Positions 1 through 14,062 are shown, counted from the stretch's first letter. The stretch is DNA of 64,000 nt from Carallia brachiata (GCA_021464245.1 JADCRB010000031.1:1074762-1138761), one strand, 5' to 3'. Notes: generated from the letters alone by a model not told the origin. Numbers and translations: made by a program.

Positions 1-3000
1 TGGCCCTAAGGCCTTGAGGACTGGGGATAGCCCGGTGGCCAAGAGGGTCTGCGCCTGTTTACGGTGGCGGGGGTTTGATTTCTTGTCATTTCCTCATTTT
101 GCCCACTTTTTCCGTAGTTTATGACTACTCCTTCAATACCAAAAGGAAATTGTAAAAGCTTTTAGTTAAATGGTATTGACGATCGTTCTTCATGAGATGT
201 AAGAACGAGTTCAAATTTTAATGTCGTAGTTTGAAATGATTCAAAAAAAAAGAAAAAAAAACGACTCTTAATAGGATAGGAAGCAAAATCAATATTTTTT
301 TTTGGAAGGAAAATCAATTATTAACATTAAACATTATCAAATATGAAATATAAAATAAATGGACATCGGGTCTCCGTTTGAGGCTTTTTTTTTTTTTTCG
401 GAGGGGGAACTTTTGAGGAATTTCAAAATTTTATGTTCACTCTTTAGCCATTAACTCTTTTTTTTCTTTTTGAAAAATAATTTATTATTCTTATGTGAAA
501 ATTTAATCGATAGCCTAATCTGAAAGAACTGAGACCCAAAAGGAGATCTCAACCGAGCTTTTCTTCTTTCTTGCAGAAAATAATAGTTATCAGAATAATA
601 CAAATTAATAACATGAAATAATCTAGTGGATAGAACTTAAATCTCTATTTTTAGAAGTTTTAAATTCTAATTTTAAGAAGAGGTGATGCATTTAATTAAA
701 AATATCTATTGTATAGTTTATAATCTAATTGATCTAAAAAAAAAATGAACAATAATATCGTGACTAAACCTATAAACCGTACCTAATTGGGTGATTATAA
801 ACTTTCAGTCCACAACTCAAAAACTAGAATCTAAAGTTTGAATTTGTAAAACATAACACAATTAACATCTCTAATAGCGATGTAATTTCAAGTTTATTTG
901 ATCGTATCGTGTGTCCCAAATTTGATCAGTAATTTATACATTCTCGATTCCTTACAATTAAATTGTGAATTATTAATATTTAATCGTATGGGCCAGGCGG
1001 TGGGCTCCATTGTTTTATCTCCACTTGATACAGAGGAGAGTAAGACTAACGTCAAATCCCTACTAAAAGCCCAAAAGTTCTGAGCCCAATTTTGCAAAGA
1101 ACAACATGAGACCTAATTCATATCTCCCCTTAGCCCCACCCACCCCGGGAAACAAAAAAGGCCCTAATTCATATCTTGCTTTGTCCTTTCTTTATCAATT
1201 ATTACAACCTTTTACGTTTGACAGTAGTTCAAGTGGTGAAAAGTATATCTCTTATCACTTTAGGTGGGAGTTTGATTCTTACTTAAATCATATTCCACCC
1301 TTCCCTATTTATGTTTATAAGACTCTTTCCTTACCAATATATATATATATTCTAAGGTTATTAAGATCCAAAAAGCGATGCCATTTAAACAAAATTTTCC
1401 CCCCGGGTAAAGTGCCACAAAAAAAAAGTTAACCAGATATATTTTTTTTTAATTTTTAAGAAATTATTATTTATTGGATGATCATATGCTATTCTTGGTC
1501 AATACTCGGTGACAGGTGATCAACTTCATTTATTTATTAAAACTCCGACATTTCTTGGAGATGACCCATTTTTCAAAGCTAAATTTCAACAAATTAAAAA
1601 TTCCCATCCCATTTATTTTCTTAGGAACTGAAAAATAGATGCCACAATAGTTTTGAGAATTGGGATAGTAAAATATGTATGCAATCCAATAAGGCTAGTG
1701 TCCTGAAAAATCCACACCAATCCTTAACAGAAGCTGCAAAAAAGTACATATGTATAGATTTTTGTACTTTAAATTTTCAGTTAATTTGTGCAAAATATGG
1801 CCGCATTACCCATTGTAAGTCGCATGCGGATGGAAGTTTTTTGCACATCTATACTCCACGAGCATTGCATAAACAAAAACAATTGAAATAAATATATATT
1901 TATTTCGTAGCAAAAGAAAACAAAATTAAATATGCTATAAGGAGAAAAAAAGATACTGAACATTGGAAAAAGAAAAAGAACAAAGCAAGAACTTGGTATA
2001 GCATAGAGAGAGAAGAAAAAATTGAAGAGGGAGGCTCTTGCCAGGAGGCGTCTAGCAAGGGTTTTATAGAAAGGTTCCAAGGTCCTTTAGGTTAAACATT
2101 AATTTGATGACAGGAGTTTCGGGCAAATGGGCACGTTATTGTCTATAATACATGTTGTCATATACAATGGTAGGTTGTCCGGGCAGTGCATGTGAGGTTG
2201 CCCGAATATTCATTAAATATAATTTTCCATGCAAGTTGCTGAACGAGCTTATCTATTACTCTGCAACTTGCATATATAATAAATATTTTTCTCTTTGTTT
2301 TGGAAGACAACTCTTGTACCTTTTCTTTCTTTTTTTTTTTTTTTTTTTTGGGGTTACTTTTCCATATTGCCAAAACTCGGCAACCATGACATATTTGCGT
2401 CTATCTCGCTGTGCTCAACCTACAATTCACCAGCTTAATTTTCAGAACATACCCAAATTCAATCGGCCAAAATACTACATGCCCATTAATATTTACTTTT
2501 ATAATAAAGGTTTGCCGAGATTTGTTAAATAAGAAAATATATTAAGGTTAGGAATAATGCATCGGATATAACTTTACATGAGTTCTATAAATGATATATA
2601 ATCGAATTTTGGTCAATATGATAATTGATTAGACTTTGGTAGAGTGTTCCGAATTTTCAAATCCTACATAACTCTACCAAACGGTCCGCGAAATTTCATT
2701 TACCGTAGCATCTTTCTCTTCTTCCATTCTTCCTTCGTACATTCAAGACGATTTATTACCCTATCACAAAAAAAAAAAAAAAAAAAAAAACAGATGATTT
2801 ATTACCCTGCCATGAGGTACTTCCATATTTGGTTCTTTCGTTTTAAATGGGTTTAACAAGATTTTTTATTTTTTTATTTTTTTTACGGTGGAATAGATTT
2901 TAAAAGGACTTCTATCCTTGTTCTTTTGTTTACTTTCCTAAATCAGATCAATTGTTTTCATGAGTAATGTTTCGGATACTGGAAGTTAAATAAAATCGAA

Positions 3001-3689
3001 ATGTAAAATCAAACACAAACACAAACACGATGACATTCCTTCGCTTTTACCCCGTAGCACAAGTCCGCAATATTTGTCAAAGAAAATTTGAGAGAACAAA
3101 AGAATGAAATTATAAAGAAAAAGAACAATATCGGGGAGGCAATAGCTACATAATATATTTTATAATCATCACAATCACACCAAAACACTATCCTTGGAAG
3201 AAAATTTCAAACGCCTCTAATCTTTAGTTCCAATTTCTTAACTACCAAACTTTTAACAGACTTCGAACTATAAAAACTTGCAATCCACTATTTAAATTGC
3301 AGGATGTATGCTAACTTTTCAGGTCAAGCAAGACTCGACAGAATATCAATTGCACATTGAGGATAATCCTCTGATTATTCTGAAAATTCATTTTACATTT
3401 GAAGACCAAACGGATTCCCTCTAAATTTATGATTGCAATCCGAATTAGGATTTACATCAGACAAGATTGGGCAGGTTATATATAATATAACACCCCAGTT
3501 CGTATATACCTGTAGCAGTCTACGTCTAGTACCCGCTAACTTTGGCCTGTTTGTATTCCTTCCTGCATAATCCTAGTCAAGCCAATGGACAGCTACATGA
3601 ATTGCCTTCTGTGTCATATCACAACGAATTTGTACGTATAGCTTTTGCGGGGATGCTGGCAAGATTCCAAGAAGGTTCCTTATGGGACA
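1..3689. other. Intergenic, no gene seen
   Basis: AT-rich DNA with many poly-A/T runs. The first 75 bases are GC-richer than the rest and look like the edge of something outside the window. ORFs of 60-126 codons occur on both strands, but they run through homopolymers and show no family motif. The right end is the 3' flank of the PP2A gene. Confidence 0.7.
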
Positions 3690-6600
3690 CTATGCATGAT
3701 ACATGAACAAGCTACTTCCAGAAGCACAAGCAATTAAGTTTTCCGTTGGATGCCATGCCAGATGAAGCAACTTGGAGCTCAATTCACAGGAAAAATCATT
3801 GCTGCCTGGGCTTGAATTTTCATGCACTACATGGCCAGCAGGAAGAAGAATATAGTCAACATGTACCACAAACACCATTGAAATAAATCCAAATCTTTGG
3901 GAACTCCAACCTCGGCGATAAAATCCACGCGTCAGGTTGCTCAAGGATGTCCTCCTGGCTCTGGAAGCAGAATGGAGAAGCGGCTTCCTGCTTTTGATAT
4001 TCAGCAGAAGGTTTGTACGGTTAGAGCAAGTAGGACAAAAAAAATAAATTGGCTAAAGAACACACAAGACACTTATATTACTGGCATCTGGCCATTAGCT
4101 AAAGTAGGGACTGGCGTTTCCAAATAAACTAGGTATTACAAGGACCGAAAATAGAAAACAAAAGAAGGTACTCCAGAATTGCTGCAACTGTGAATTACTT
4201 TGCCAGTTTGCATAATCTTTCCAATATGAGTTTCCTGAAGTAGGTCAATAGTTAGGTTCTATGCCCCCGTGATCCATGGAGTGGAAGAGGAAGAACAAAA
4301 GAGCTATTATTACAAAGAATCACGGGAATCTCGAAATTCCATTCACAGAGATCAACATCAAGAAGAAAATCTCATCATGCCAAAAAGCCCTGGAAACTAA
4401 TCCATCATTCTCAACCAAAGCAAGAAGAGGCAACAAAGTATTAAATGTTGGTTAACAAGGTCTAGCCTAGGGAAAATTCCATAGCCACCCTCTTTTGACA
4501 AAGTAAATTTAGTTTGCCCTTTTAACCATTGGTTAAGCGTACATCTCCTTGTTTCAAAAGTTTTTATATCACTCGTCCTCTTGTCCAATGTTTATAAAGA
4601 GCAAAGTAAACTTACTTTGACAGAGGAAAAAAAAAAAAAAGTCATTGCAAGAGACACTGTAGATCATACTAGCTGGAAAATTTATAAGCTTCTCAAGTCT
4701 TGTGATTTGTTGGAGATAGACACATATACTTTGCATGCACATGTATCAAAAACAATTTATCATATCGCTACTGCTGCACAGTGAAATAGAAATGCATCCC
4801 TTTCCCACATTTATATCAAGATATGAGAATCAAGAACACTATGAGATCCTAAACATGACCTCAAAAGGATTTTTTTTTTTTTTGTCCACTAGGAGGCTCA
4901 TTAGGCAACATAATTAGAGTAGCTCTCCCCTTATTCTCATAAATCCTACTCCCCCTTCCCAAAATCAGATCCTGAGACCTCTACGATAGACGTCTAAGTT
5001 TTAATCACTAGGATGTCCCCTGAGGGACAAGGATATTTAATTGACAGAAAGGATGAGAATCAACCTGTGTGAATTTTTGCTAGCTTCTATTGCTATCCCT
5101 TCTTCCCTTCCAACACCATGAGAGAATATGCGTAAAAGATTGCTGAGAGAAAATTGGAGAAAAGTTATCAACGAAAGTGTAATGCCTGGGTGAAGGCAAG
5201 ACTCAATAAGGTAATGCAGTTTGAGGTAAATGGACAAGCCTGTAAGATCCAGTAGCAAAATGAAGTCCATCTCCACTTATGCAGCAGCCAAATTTGTCAA
5301 ATATGGAGTCATTATTATACAAATCACACAACTGCAGGGAAACTACAAAGCCGTCAGAAGCTGCAAGTGGAAAATATATTCCATACAACGTACACAGATG
5401 AATTTGAAAATACATCACTGACCTAAAAGGAAAATTCATAAGGACACCATTCCTTTAACAATAAACTTTCATAATTAGTCTCAGATCTCAATTAGGATTA
5501 ACACAGGTTGCAACATTAAAGAGCTCTATCAAACTAGACATTTACAGCTGGTACCACATATGTCAAATGTTTACAGGGAAAAAGTCACCCTAATTTTCTA
5601 ATCAGCTACTTCTGTTGGCACTTTAACTAGCTTTTAAGATGGAGAACCATCAGTGACAAGCCTTTCACTTACGATTCAAGTTATTATGGCAAGCTCATTT
5701 TTCATGCCAAACTAACCTGGAAGTATTTCAATGGGATGAAACTGTTACCCTACGGGACATAGCATACATCAACATGCAGATTTATTTTCTCTGCTGCTTA
5801 TGAGGAGAAAAGATAGAGATACTCAGGGGGGTATATTCTTGAACTCATCGTCTTTTGAAGACCATAGAAAAAAGTTTTAGTTCTAGTTAAGAAACAAAAT
5901 GAAGATCATAAGGGAATAGAATTGTCAAGATATTCATCACTTGACCTGCCGGAATTGAGCCAGTGACCTAGTCACTTAGAGGATCAGTCCTCTGCTCCAG
6001 CCACTGGGCTAAGATCAACTTTGAGCAAAATATTCCAACAATAGGAACTCATCTAAGTGAATGATACTATACAATCAAACAGAGAATACAATGACAAGAA
6101 AAGTTCAAGACAGCAAAAATGGCAAGGGGATTCATCAGAGTTCACGATGGCTAAAAGAAGAAAAAGTTCGTTTACCAGGTAATGCAGCTAATAGTTTAGC
6201 AGAAGGGTGAATGTCATCATGGATATTATTAAAGCATAGGTTACTAAAAAGATCTCCAACACAAACACAGACCCAAAGAATGACTTTCATCCACTTCATT
6301 GAACATAAAGTTAGAGGAAGATGGCTTCCTCAAATTAGGGCCTACCTTAGGCCGCAAGTGTTCATGAATCTTGAAAACTGCAACTGGCAAAGCATCCATT
6401 CGTGTATCCCACAGCTAAGGCAAGAATGAAAGCATCACCTTATTCAAACCATAACACGTGCCATCTTGTATTTCAATAACCTTATAAAGATCAAGAATTA
6501 CAAAAGGTATGCAAGCAGAATCTTGATATGATAGTTTTAAAGGGAAAAAGAAAAAAAACAAATTCAAGGTCAAGGACCTTTAAACTCATGTAATCACGAC

Positions 6601-9600
6601 TCAAGATGTGTTGCCCATCATTTGTAAACTTCAAATCAGAGATACATGTGATGATCTCTGTAAAGAATGATTTTGACCCATGGTATTCTGCATCTTGTAA
6701 TCTGCACAATTTGATCGCAAAGATGATAAGCCAACCTTTATTTGAAATAGGCCATGCATGGCGAGCCAATCACAATCCCTAACCAATGGGGAAGAGAAGT
6801 TAATTAGATAAATGAACTAAACCCACAGTCGTGCACCGTGATCACATAATGCTGACTGGCGCATGTCAACTAGACGAATAAATCCTCTTGAGCTGCTAAA
6901 TGCGAGCAGATTACAATGACTCGGGTGGAATTCGGCTGACGTTATGATCTCTGAACAGAAGTTGATGACCTCAATTAGGAGAAGGCAACCAAAAGAAAAT
7001 GACGTGCAACATAAAAAGCATAGTGGGCCTCAAATGTCTCAATCAGTTTTCCCCAGTAATAGATAAGTAGTTTAATGGGATGTTCCTTGGTGCACTAGTG
7101 AAAATCTTGTTCTGCTATGCCTGCTTTAAAAGATGGTTACTGAGAGCAGAAAGCAGTCCATTCACGCAAAAATAATGGTTGTTGTTATTGACTGAAGAAC
7201 TCCAAGCTATGCCTATGTCAACCATGAAGGATAAATTATTACTTATGAAACTCGGTGGGCTGGTGGTTTGAGCACAGCCAACACACACGGTAACCTAAAC
7301 CAAAATAGGAATAGAATATCTTAGCCTGACAAACAATTCGTGAGTGCAAAATCACACTCTCAGCCTATCTCACTAGGTGAACATTTTGGTAAGGAAATCA
7401 TCATGCCAGATGTTGAGTCGGCAAGAAATAATGATAACCTATAGCATACAAAAGAAAGCACATAATGTTTCGAACAATCTATTCCGTCATCTTGGAAAAC
7501 AAGATCAAGTTTTCCAGTGGATTCTTAGTTATCCTTCAGAACTACATGATAGCCACAAAACTCAAAACAATTTATCATAGATATAATAGTTTCCCTCTAT
7601 ACTATACCATACAAAGAACTAGTCTCTCACACCCTCAACTCCATACAATAAATAAACAGTACAGTCTCAAATTAAATCTAATGAGAAATGTCAATTCAAC
7701 ATTAACATCTCTTTGGATTGGTTGTGCAACCTCATCAAATTAAATCTACTGAGAAATAGTACTAAAGCAGAAAATTCAAACTCCGCAGCTATTGACGATG
7801 CTATATCTTTTGCAAGGCACTATAATTTCTCAACACTTAACATTCATTTGAAGTACCGTTGATTTAGTTGGGAGGATAGAAAAAAATATGAAGAGAAATT
7901 TTATAAAGAAATAGATTAGTGACGGATAGACTTACCTGTAAGATCCTCCATGTTTGTCGGTTTCAAGTCAATAATATTAAAGCACTGATCACTTGTCTCA
8001 AGGTTCCACAAGTTTATCCGAAGGTCGTCTGCAGAAATAAAGGTCTCACCATCGCTGTACAGAGAATCATGGACATGTCAGATATAGCATAAATCTGTAT
8101 GCTATTTCAATGTAATGTTTATGCAAAGGAAGTTATGATATCAAACATTTAAAGCAAGATAAAGATGTCAGTCGTACCTATTATTTGAGATGGAGTTGAT
8201 ATTAAAATCATGAGCATGAGCATAAACCTTTCGACAACTAGCACGAACAGTGTCTTCAACATGAGCCATCTAGTTGGATAATAACCCAACGACGTAATTC
8301 CATATACTTGCAAAACTAATGCAATGAATAATAATCGAATCATGATGCTTTGTAAGAGTTCACCACAATCCAAAAGTAGGTACCTTTGAATGCATTTGTG
8401 GGAATGGTAGCATCTTCTCAACTATCGTCTCTTGCCATTCAAGATGATAGCCACTAGCAATATGGGCTTTGTCTTGCCCATCCATAAAACTTCTTTCAGC
8501 CAAAAGAGCATTTTCTGAATATATGACAGAATTAGGGTTCATTTCTTTCACTTTCTTCGCCTTGTATTCCTTAACCTGGCCTCAGAAAAAGGAAACCATT
8601 AGCCTTACTAAATTATCAGGCCAGAGTAGTAAATACATTTAAAAAGAATATATGGTCTATGACCCTGTTCGTAATGGAAACAATAATTCTTGATTAATAT
8701 TGCAATGAAATTCAGTTTATTGGTTTCCTGGGAAACTAATAAATCATCAATAGCTAAATTTGTTCTGTTGAAAAATAGAAAGGAAAATTGATACCTTCCA
8801 CAGTTTAATCGTCTTGTCATTCGTTGAAAGGAGAAACTGTGATCCACCGACTGTTGCACACCACCTTACTTGGTTGATCTTCTCTTCAAACTCCAGGCTC
8901 TTCAAGTAATCAAACTACAGACGAAGATAAGGCCATCAAAACATGTTGTAAACTTATAGGTCAGATACATAAGTGGTATTCAACTGAAACAAACATAAAA
9001 TTATATAAGAATGCCTCTATATCACCGTACCTCAGGTTCGTGACTCTGTAATTCGGTCTTGTATTGATATTCTGGGTGCCTCACGAAGGAAAAATCCAAC
9101 TGCTCCAACTCATTTCGAGAAAGGTCCTGCTTTGGATTCTAAACGGTCAATATTAAGGATAGAAAGATCACAAACTCGAATTATGTAATACCGAATCACA
9201 AAGGTGAAGCTGGCTGCCTAAAAGAACAGCTATCCGAATGATTTCAAGAACTATCCTGATCATTCAGGAGTTTAACATATTTTGAAGAGCACCGAACCGT
9301 AAAGGAAAAAGATCTAATGCTTACATTTTTTGCATCCTTTCTCTCAAAAATTATAACACGGCCACCACGATCTCCAACAGCGAGGAAATCACCATTCTTC
9401 TCAAATTCAATTGCAGATATAACATCAACTGCCAAAAAAAAAACAAAAAAAAAAAAAAAAAAAAAAGGCCAGGAACAAACACTATCAATCAACCATGAAA
9501 ACCACACAAAACAAGGTATGTGACAGACACTAATGAAACGGAGCAACGAAAACCAAAAACTAACCTAAAGATATCTCCAGTCATATCAATTAATTAGAAT

Positions 9601-9848
9601 TTTTGAACATTTCTCAGCAATTTTAATTATTAAATAAAATTTAAATTGCCGCACAAATTAAAACAACATTATACAAACAAGAAATTATTATGTATGTATG
9701 TGCAGGCAAACTGAAGAGAGAGAGAGAGAGAGATAGAGAGACCGTCTTGAAGGTCTTCGCCGGGGACTCGTTCGCCGAAGACCTGAGAGAACTTCCACTC
9801 CAGAGGAGGAGCCGACGAGGAGGTTGAGAGTCCGGAGCTCGAGGCCAT
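3690..9848 (-). CDS. PP2A-B55: PP2A 55-kDa regulatory B subunit (B55 type), 14 exons
   Basis: This is a WD40 beta-propeller subunit that selects substrates for the PP2A A/C core in cytosol and nucleus. Fourteen exons (9743-9848, 9325-9428, 9031-9138, 8795-8914, 8384-8575, 8178-8269, 7936-8054, 6827-6950, 6578-6701, 6346-6414, 5240-5331, 5065-5142, 3911-3987, 3690-3826) join in phase to 513 residues, the usual length of plant B55. The start MASSSG leads into [14 protein letters not shown]. Family blocks follow in order: [112 protein letters not shown], and the end MYHA. All introns are GT-AG except the one after exon 11, which starts with GC. The frame is intact. It is related to Arabidopsis ATB alpha/beta, but I cannot say which. 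Confidence 0.95.
5943..6024 (-). repeat. tRNA-like sequence (tRNA-derived SINE head or tRNA relic) in a PP2A intron
   Basis: On the minus strand a 7-nt segment TTGATCT pairs with AGGTCAA at the far end (one G-T pair) as an acceptor stem. Between them are a perfect pol III A-box match TAGCCCAGTGG, an anticodon-like hairpin AGAGG/CCTCT with a shortened loop, and a B-box-like GGCTCAATTCC inside a partly paired T-arm. The anticodon loop has too few bases and the T-stem has a mismatch, so it is unlikely to be a functional tRNA. No poly-A tail follows. It lies in the large intron between exons 10 and 11 of the PP2A gene, on the same strand. Confidence 0.5.
9712..9740. repeat. GA microsatellite
   Basis: An almost pure GA dinucleotide run directly downstream of the first donor site of the PP2A gene. 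On the coding strand it forms a CT-rich start of intron 1. Confidence 0.9.
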
Positions 9849-10826
9849 GGCTGCGAACGGCGCCGTTTTGCGTCCACAAGCTCAGGTGAAGTCACTTACT
9901 GGTTAATACACATACACACTACTACTACTGCTACTGGAATGCGAAGCTTTGCATTTTTACTTTTTTTTTTCCATTGAAATTGAATTGAATTTCCACACTT
10001 TGCTCTGTGTTAAGTCAAGTCAAGGTCATGTTTATCCGCTGGAAATTTTTCCGCCGGAAAAGAATGGATTGGGCTCTCTGTTTTGGGCTCCCATTTTGGG
10101 CCTAACTTCAAATGCTCGTTATTGTGGATTGTTTTTTTTTTTTTTAAGCTAAATGAAAAAAATTATCAATCGTTGTGGTTAATAGTAAGTATCGAATATT
10201 GTTAAGTTAAAAGTTTTAGGTTCGAAAGCTGACAGGACGTTTGGTGGGACTAAATATACTCCTACCCTTTGTAACACTGAGTTATATTATAACAATATTT
10301 TCTAACGAGATTATGAGATATCATCTCTATCTTTCGATTTTATTAAAAAGACAAACAAACAACAAAAAATAAACCAAAAAAAAAAAAAAGGCAAATAATG
10401 GTGAAAAAAAACAAATAGAAGTTTGGGCTGGGGAAGACCAGCTTAAAGGAGAACTGAATCTATATTGTACCAAAATCAAAAAAAAAAAAAAAAAAGCAAG
10501 CAAAAGATGGTTTTTTTTTTTTTTTTAACAAAAAAAAAAAAACAAAAAGGCTCCAACTGGAAAATTTAACGTACAAAATAAGGCAGCAAAAACCAGCTAC
10601 AAGCCAAAACAAAAAACCAGTCTTTTCTTACAACTTCAATTGCTGGAAGTCCTGTAATACCTGAGATTTCCTGCAAAGTTCAAGCATTACGGCCCCAGAA
10701 TACAATTATGCACCGATCACTGCTTTCCAAGCCCACTTCAAGTGCCTCTGCCCGCAAACAGCAGCATGCGTACACTTCAACCATCAGTGCATTTCTTCAA
10801 AGAGTTGAAATTGTATTGAGTTGAAG
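9849..10826. other. PP2A upstream region and CRK 3' flank
   Basis: Holds the PP2A promoter and the region downstream of the CRK gene. A run of poly-A/T tracts fills 10368-10545. A B-box-like AGGTTCGAAAGC near 10216 followed by A-rich DNA may be an old SINE, but no A-box is clear. No convincing gene. Confidence 0.55.
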
Positions 10827-13589
10827 CTACCTCATTGCTGAAGGACTGGATCCACGCGAAACTGGGGTGTGGGAATTTCGTGTTTCGGTTGTTGGCAGTT
10901 GACCAAGCTCATTTGTAAGTGAAACTCTTGTAATGCAACTTTCGGTGGAGTCATCAACGCCTAGCACACTAGCATTCAAGAATGGAGGCTGCTTTGGCGC
11001 AGAATTTCACATTCTTGGTTGGTTAGCATCTCAACTACCTCTGCCATTGATGGTCTTAATGCTGCAGAAGCTTGCGTGCACAGCAGTCCTATTCGCAGTA
11101 CGTCTGCTGCTTGCTTCTCAGGAAATTCGCCCATTAAACCAGGAAATATGGTTTGAGTAATTGTGTTTGTCTTGTGGTTCTTCCAGACCTGATGCCAAAT
11201 ATCCAGAAACCATGTCACTCAGTAAAGCAATCCGAATTGCAAATGGTGCTAGATTCATGATTCACTAGAAAAGAAATTACTTGGGGGATATTCGTTTCAA
11301 TTTTCGGGTGGCTTGTCTAAGATTAAGGTATGATGGCAAGTTTTGAAGAAAAAGGCCAAGGTTCCGCAGAAGCATCAACAACGATATGAAAAGAGCAGGA
11401 AACTCTGAAGCTTTTTTGAATTACATTATTCAACTGGGAAAGAGAATTAGTAAAAGAGGAGGGAGAAACTTACAGAATGCAAAATTGAACTTGATCCCTG
11501 CGAGAAGACGCTGTTCTTCTTGCCAGTTGCAATCTCAACAACAAGAACTCCAAACCCATAAACATCAGCTTTCTCTGTCAGTTGCCCTCGCATTAGATAC
11601 TCAGGAGCCATGTATCCCCTGCAACAAGCAGTTTTAGCTTAGGTAAAGGATAGGTCCAAAAGTAAGATAAAAAAACTTGGACAGTATTATTTTTCTTACA
11701 ATGTCCCTGCAATGCCAGTGCTGATATGGGAATCACCACTAGCAGCGCAACGAGCAAGTCCAAAGTCAGCAATCTTCGGAGTGAAATTTTCATCAAGGAG
11801 AATATTACCAGTTTTTATGTCTCTGTGGACGATTTTCGCCCCACAACCTCCATGAAGATACGCAAGCCCCTCGGCCGTTCCAAGTATAATAGTAAATCGT
11901 TGTTCCCAGCTTAAGGTGTGCTTTGTGTCATTAACTGCATGATCAAAACATTCAAGAAAATAAAGGATTGACAAAAAGCATAACTGCACTTCAGACCAAT
12001 GCACTGCAATTGTTTTGTGATGAACATACGAACAAAATCAGAAGATCACAAGTGAGTAGACTAAATAACTTACTAAAAAGCATTTGATCAAGGCTCCTGT
12101 TGGGTACGTATTCGTAAACCAGAAGGCTCTCGGGGCCTTCAATGCTGCAGCCCAATAATCTTACAAGGTTTGGATGTTGAATACTACTAATCAAGTTCAC
12201 CTCATTGAAGAACTGATCGACCCATTGCCGTGTGTTATACACCAATCTCTTAACTGCCACCGTTCTTCCATTGGGGAGGGTGCCTTTAAATACAGAACCA
12301 GCACCTCCTTGGCCTAATTTCCTTGTGTCACTGAAAAAATCTGTTGCCTGCTCGAGTACTTCATACTCAAAATTCAAGTTAGAACCGGTTGGAAAGCGGC
12401 TTAAACTTTTGTGACCTGTCAAAAAATAACGCTATTACTTGGTTAGAAATTAACTAACACTCGAGAAGCTATGAAGAAATGGCTGTTTTTTTAGTTCAAA
12501 TTTTACCTTTTTTCGTCTTTGGTAGTCTCCGATATCCCATAAAAGCACCAAAACCAGCTAGCACAACGAATGCAACTGACAATAAAACGATTGCTATAAT
12601 GATTTTGGTGTCACTCTCTGTCCATTGCCAAGAAGTCAAACATGTAAAAGATGATCATTGATCAGTACACAAGAATCTTTCTATTGTTCACTACCATATC
12701 TGATGATAAAGAAGAAAATATTCAATCAATAATATCTTGAATGGCCACAGATTGGACATCCTCTGCCAGAGGACACCTATAGTTTTTCGAGATCAAATTC
12801 AACTTACCTTTATTTGCTTTTTCGACCAAGTCATTCTCAAAGAACCTCTCCGTGGAATACTTCATATAGCAGCCAGTAAACAGAGCTCTGCCCTCGCAAT
12901 GAGGAGCACATCGCCTCAATTTCGACCCTGCCATCGTCAAGCAATTTCTGCATTCATCTTCGCTAAGCGTGGTCCAACATTGGGCCAGTGCATACACAGG
13001 AATGACTCCTACATTTGCCTCCAAAGTTGCAAAAGTCCTGTTCTTGAGGGCCAACTCTGTGACATTGTCAATCACTTGTGAGACCTTATCAGTAAATTCC
13101 ATCTGCAATGATGTGTCTTTTGTAACATCTGTCGGGTCGCTGCAGCCCACAGAATCGTATTTTGGGTTAATGGATTCCCGGAAGAAGTTGTAGCTATCGT
13201 AACGGAGAAAGCAGCCTTCAAGGTGGATCCAAGCGGAGGAGGCGGGGAGGCAGAGAGGGAGCTTCACTCTGGCTTGGCTAAAACAGAGTATGCAATCGAC
13301 AATGGAGAGATCCTTGTGGCATTGGGCCAATGCATGGATCTCCGGCACGCGTAGTCACAGAAAACTGACCCCATTTGTACAGACTGATCTGTTTCAGGAG
13401 AGAGTCCATGACATTGAAGAAATTGGAGAGGAAAGAAACGGAGATTGTAGAATTGGCTGGCAGCTTCAAGGGCCCACAAAATTGGACCAATTCAGAGGAT
13501 GTTGGGGCGGAAAGAGAAGGATAAATGAATGTAGGGAACGCCAAGAAAACCCATATGAGATTTTGAACAATCTTGAATGAAACCTGCAT
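10827..13589 (-). CDS. CRK3-like: Cysteine-rich receptor-like kinase, CRK3-like, frame broken twice
   Basis: A plasma-membrane DUF26 receptor kinase. Exons are 12808-13589, 12507-12617, 12074-12415, 11700-11934, 11474-11618 and 10827-11188. The order is signal peptide from MQVSF, two DUF26 domains ([23 protein letters not shown]; then [22 protein letters not shown]), one membrane helix ([24 protein letters not shown]), and a kinase with glycine loop [14 protein letters not shown] lysine, [20 protein letters not shown] and DVYGFG. All catalytic motifs are present. One extra base (or two missing) near 13346-13351 breaks the first DUF26 domain. One missing base near 10997-11002 ends the protein at 10976, whereas the family-like tail ([10 protein letters not shown] onward) continues in the next frame to 10827. 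Without the breaks it would be about 658 residues, normal for CRKs. It is either a young pseudogene or has sequence errors. Confidence 0.88.
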
Positions 13590-13717
13590 CGAAATCTAGA
13601 AACTTGGTAGTTTTTCCTTCCCCTTGTTAACCGTCTATTTTATGCTCTGTTTGCTCTGTTATCTTCTGTCGAATTTGATTGACTTACCCTGAATTGGGTA
13701 TTTGGCTGTCTTTGGCA

Positions 13718-13742
13718 TCCCTCTCTCTCTCTCTCTCTCTCT
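13718..13742. repeat. CT microsatellite upstream of CRK
   Basis: Pure CT run about 130 bases upstream of the CRK start codon. It reads GA on the coding strand and may lie in the leader or core promoter. Confidence 0.85.
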
Positions 13743-14062
13743 GAAATTCCGAATGAGAATTGGGTCCCTATGATGCCGAGGCGTGGGGGTTTTCTGAAAC
13801 ATAATGTTTTCTGTTTTGTTTCCCTTATTTTGATTCATTGGAGAAAAATTCGTTTTGTTTCCTTACATGTCAATGTCCTCTTTTTTCGTTCTCTTTGATT
13901 CCATAGGAAGGGAAGAGGAACTGGAAACCGAAAAATCCTTTGTTGGGTAGATGGTTGGGATCGGGTTTTCCCTTTTCCTTATGGATAGCATTCCATGATT
14001 ATACTCTATAGCCATATTTCATTCAAATCCTTTTTGTTTGTTGTTTAATGAAAAATTAAATT

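Noticed and set aside
2152..2532. 126-codon ORF in the left intergenic region
   Set aside because: Contains a poly-Phe run from a T-tract and no conserved block.
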